Shown here piece after piece: positions 21,911-23,663 of a DNA stretch of 23,663 bases (within the stretch, counting starts at the first letter, position 1; each line of letters opens with the position of its first letter). The notes under the pieces are model-generated. The model worked only from the letters and a program-made list of their open reading frames with translations. It was not told the origin of the DNA and did no database searches. The translations under genes were made by a program, and so were the position numbers. The DNA is from Sulfurimonas sp. UBA6792. GTDB taxonomy: Bacteria > Campylobacterota > Campylobacteria > Campylobacterales > Sulfurimonadaceae. The DNA is taken from assembly GCA_002452425.1 (NCBI GenBank), contig DKFQ01000028.1, positions 1 through 23,663 on the forward strand, in the 5' to 3' direction.

Positions 21911-23455
21911 ATGAATAAAAATGATTCAAATATATTCTGGCTAATATTCTTAACCCTTACGGGCTTTGGATTTTTTGCCAATAAAGCGATGGAACTAAGT
22001 GGCGGCGAAACATTCGCCTTATTATTTGCAGTGTATCTAATCGGTGCATACATACATCTACTCTTTAAAAAAGAAATCAAAAACAATAGAGTTTATTATA
22101 CAAATCCATCAATGGCGGGCAGTTTCCCAAACTACGATAACGTAACAGGCGGTATCAAGTGGACGAGAGCCAAGCGTATTAAGAGTGAAGAGGAGGGCGT
22201 TTTAATCGACAAATTTATCTTTGACAAGAGCGTTAAAAATAAATTCTCGCTTCTCTTAGGTTGGCAAGAGAACAGACTTGAAAAAGATGTAATCGTTAAT
22301 CCAAAAGCACTCACTAGAGGCTCACTTTTAATCGGACAACCCGGAAGCGGTAAAACTGTCTTCTTAGAACCGATATTAAAACAGCAATGGTGGAGTAGGG
22401 TGCTCATTCATGACACAAAAGGAAGCCTTAGAGCAGTCTATTATGATTCGCGCAAAGATGTTATTAATAACCCATTTGATGCAGAGGGTAGCATTTGGGA
22501 TTTATTTCAAGAGGCGCGGACATATCCGCAAATCATCAAACCTTTCTTTATCAATTTGCTTAATGGTGTATTAAACGAAAAGGGCAAAGGATTTTTCCCC
22601 GCTTCCGTTGCTAATCGATACATTGACATTTTTAACAAAGTGCTGATTCAAAAGCTTGATTCAAAAGCTTCATGGGAACTCTTTGTGCAATCATGCAAGA
22701 AATACTTTGAGATGGCTATGAGCGGCACTCAAAAGAGCGAAATGGATATTGTTTCAACCATGAAGTTGATATTTGACTTCATTGAATATCAAAACTACAG
22801 AATCCAAGAAGATGCGAAAACATTCACAATAGGAGAGTTTATCAAGCGCAAAAACGCAAAACTCTTTTTGCTCAACAAACAGAGCTATGCGTCGTTTCTA
22901 AACCCATATTTTGGAGGTTTCATAGCTGCATATACAAGTATTTTTATGGATGTCACAAAGGACAATACAGACGAGTACACGCTCTTTTTGCTTGATGAGT
23001 ATTTGACCTTTTTACCAATGCTTGATGAAGCAACACTTACGACATTACATACCTTGATTCGCTCAAAAGGAGGTTGTTTATTGCCAGCGGTTCAATATGT
23101 GCCCGCTCACTCTAAAGAGTTGATGCAAAAATTGGTTAATAGCGTTGACCATCTCTTTGTATTTCAAACAGCAGATATGGACACTATCAAGTTTATTAAA
23201 GAGAGTTTGGGAAAGCAAGAGCACCAGACAATATCAGAGACTAAAGGCGGCTTCAACAAATCAACCCAAACGAGCGACCTGTTGACCGATGATATATTGA
23301 AGAGCTTAGGAAGTGATTATACTCATATAACCTACATCCCAAGCAGAAACATACTCTATAAAGGTTATACGGACAAGATACATCTTGAAGTAAAACATCC
23401 CGAATTTATAGACGCGGGATATGATGAGTATTTGATGAAAAAATATAGCTCTTAA
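21911..23455 (+). CDS. Type IV coupling protein (VirD4/TraD/TrwB-like)
   Basis: The 514-residue protein is the ATPase that brings the relaxase-DNA complex to the type IV secretion channel. It has two N-terminal membrane helices (about residues 8-24 and 33-51, WLIFLTLTGFGFFANKA and TFALLFAVYLIGAYIHLLF). The motor domain follows with Walker A GQPGSGKT at 142-149, the VLIHDTKGSLRAVYYDSR segment, NPFDAEGSIWDLF, Walker B LFLLDEYLTFLP at 358-369, and LIRSKGGCLLPAVQYVPAHS with VFQTADMDT. It starts nine bases after the relaxase stop and completes the relaxase-coupling protein pair. Its presence suggests either a full conjugative element or one that brings its own coupling protein to another channel. 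Confidence 0.93.
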   Translation: MNKNDSNIFWLIFLTLTGFGFFANKAMELSGGETFALLFAVYLIGAYIHLLFKKEIKNNRVYYTNPSMAGSFPNYDNVTGGIKWTRAKRIKSEEEGVLIDKFIFDKSVKNKFSLLLGWQENRLEKDVIVNPKALTRGSLLIGQPGSGKTVFLEPILKQQWWSRVLIHDTKGSLRAVYYDSRKDVINNPFDAEGSIWDLFQEARTYPQIIKPFFINLLNGVLNEKGKGFFPASVANRYIDIFNKVLIQKLDSKASWELFVQSCKKYFEMAMSGTQKSEMDIVSTMKLIFDFIEYQNYRIQEDAKTFTIGEFIKRKNAKLFLLNKQSYASFLNPYFGGFIAAYTSIFMDVTKDNTDEYTLFLLDEYLTFLPMLDEATLTTLHTLIRSKGGCLLPAVQYVPAHSKELMQKLVNSVDHLFVFQTADMDTIKFIKESLGKQEHQTISETKGGFNKSTQTSDLLTDDILKSLGSDYTHITYIPSRNILYKGYTDKIHLEVKHPEFIDAGYDEYLMKKYSS

Positions 23456-23601
23456 ATTAGCGAATTATACCGTTGAAGTAACGAATTATACCGTTTCAAC
23501 TGTTGACAACCAATCAAGAGACGGATAACTTTTTGCTCTTCAAAAATTATTAACGGCATTTTTCCAATAGGAGATTTGCCCGCCACTTTTCCAAATTTCA
23601 C
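23452..23601 (-). CDS. Possible 49-residue peptide on the minus strand, low confidence
   Basis: A minus-strand frame starts with GTG at 23601 directly after GGGACGGA and runs to a TAA at 23452. It overlaps the end of the coupling-protein gene. The peptide begins MKFGKVAGKSPIGKMPLII and ends with a duplicated RYNSLLQ/RYNSLI motif. That motif is encoded by two exact copies of AACGGTATAATTCG, 21 bases apart. The good ribosome site and the in-frame repeat argue for a real gene; its size argues against it. It might instead be the start of a mobile-element gene that has been cut short. Confidence 0.3.
   Translation of the reverse strand: MKFGKVAGKSPIGKMPLIIFEEQKVIRLLIGCQQLKRYNSLLQRYNSLI
23461..23495. 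repeat. Two direct repeats CGAATTATACCGTT, 21-base period
   Basis: Exact copies lie at 23461-23474 and 23482-23495, two helical turns apart, just after the coupling-protein stop. CGATTATACC, one base shorter, occurs at 11855-11864 in the initiator leader. The repeats may be operator sites or may simply reflect a 7-codon duplication in the small minus-strand frame. The rest of the tail to 23663 shows nothing I can assign. Confidence 0.55.
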
Positions 23602-23663
23602 TCCGTCCCTTTTTTAAATTGTAAGTGTAGAAAATTATTAAATAGACTTCTTGCATAACCTAA

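Overview
The window looks like AT-rich chromosomal DNA of a Sulfurimonas- or Sulfuricurvum-type Campylobacterota. This is inferred from the protein style, the tilS/rimO arrangement and overall gene texture, not from a marker gene. It has two parts joined at a tRNA remnant near 9922-9980.

Chromosomal part (1-9921). A tightly packed plus-strand operon (1-3838) carries the end of a DUF374-type lysophospholipid acyltransferase, a small membrane-anchored helical protein, a Xer-like tyrosine recombinase and three genes laid out like PilM-PilN-PilO (type IV pilus, type II secretion or DNA-uptake assembly platform). It converges on a minus-strand pair, tilS and rimO (3821-6128). Then come a repeat-like intergenic stretch with hairpins, two minus-strand genes (a secreted TPR protein followed by a two-helix membrane protein), a regulatory-looking gap with a (TC)8 tract and a large dyad, an outer-membrane beta-barrel protein, and an HI0933-family flavoprotein.

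Accessory part (about 9965 to the right edge). Five bases after the flavoprotein lies the 3' half of a tRNA with a GAC anticodon. Its 5' half is missing and the break falls in the anticodon loop, which is what an integrated element leaves at one end. Inward come a minus-strand toxin-antitoxin operon (yefM-yoeB) with an orphan double-HicB protein, an AT-rich gap, then a plus-strand operon-like series. That series has a small excisionase-like DNA-binding protein behind a consensus sigma-70 promoter, a replication-initiator-like protein whose gene contains an iteron array and an AT-rich segment, and a GC-richer interval with RNA-like hairpins. After it come a 41-codon gene, three membrane proteins including a large VirB6/TrbL-like one, two small proteins, a ParA/VirC1-like ATPase, two more small proteins, an array of ten helically phased TTTCG units, an oriT-like hairpin, a TrwC/TraI-type MobF relaxase-helicase and a VirD4/TraD-type coupling protein.

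Together the accessory genes read as the replication, DNA-processing and coupling half of an integrative conjugative or mobilizable element. No integrase and no VirB4-type ATPase or core channel genes are visible. They are either beyond the right edge or supplied by another element. The most interesting signals are the iterons inside the initiator gene (a lambda-O-like layout), the phased array between the ParA-like cluster and the relaxase (centromere or overdrive-like), the nearby oriT candidate, and the unexplained structured interval after the initiator gene.
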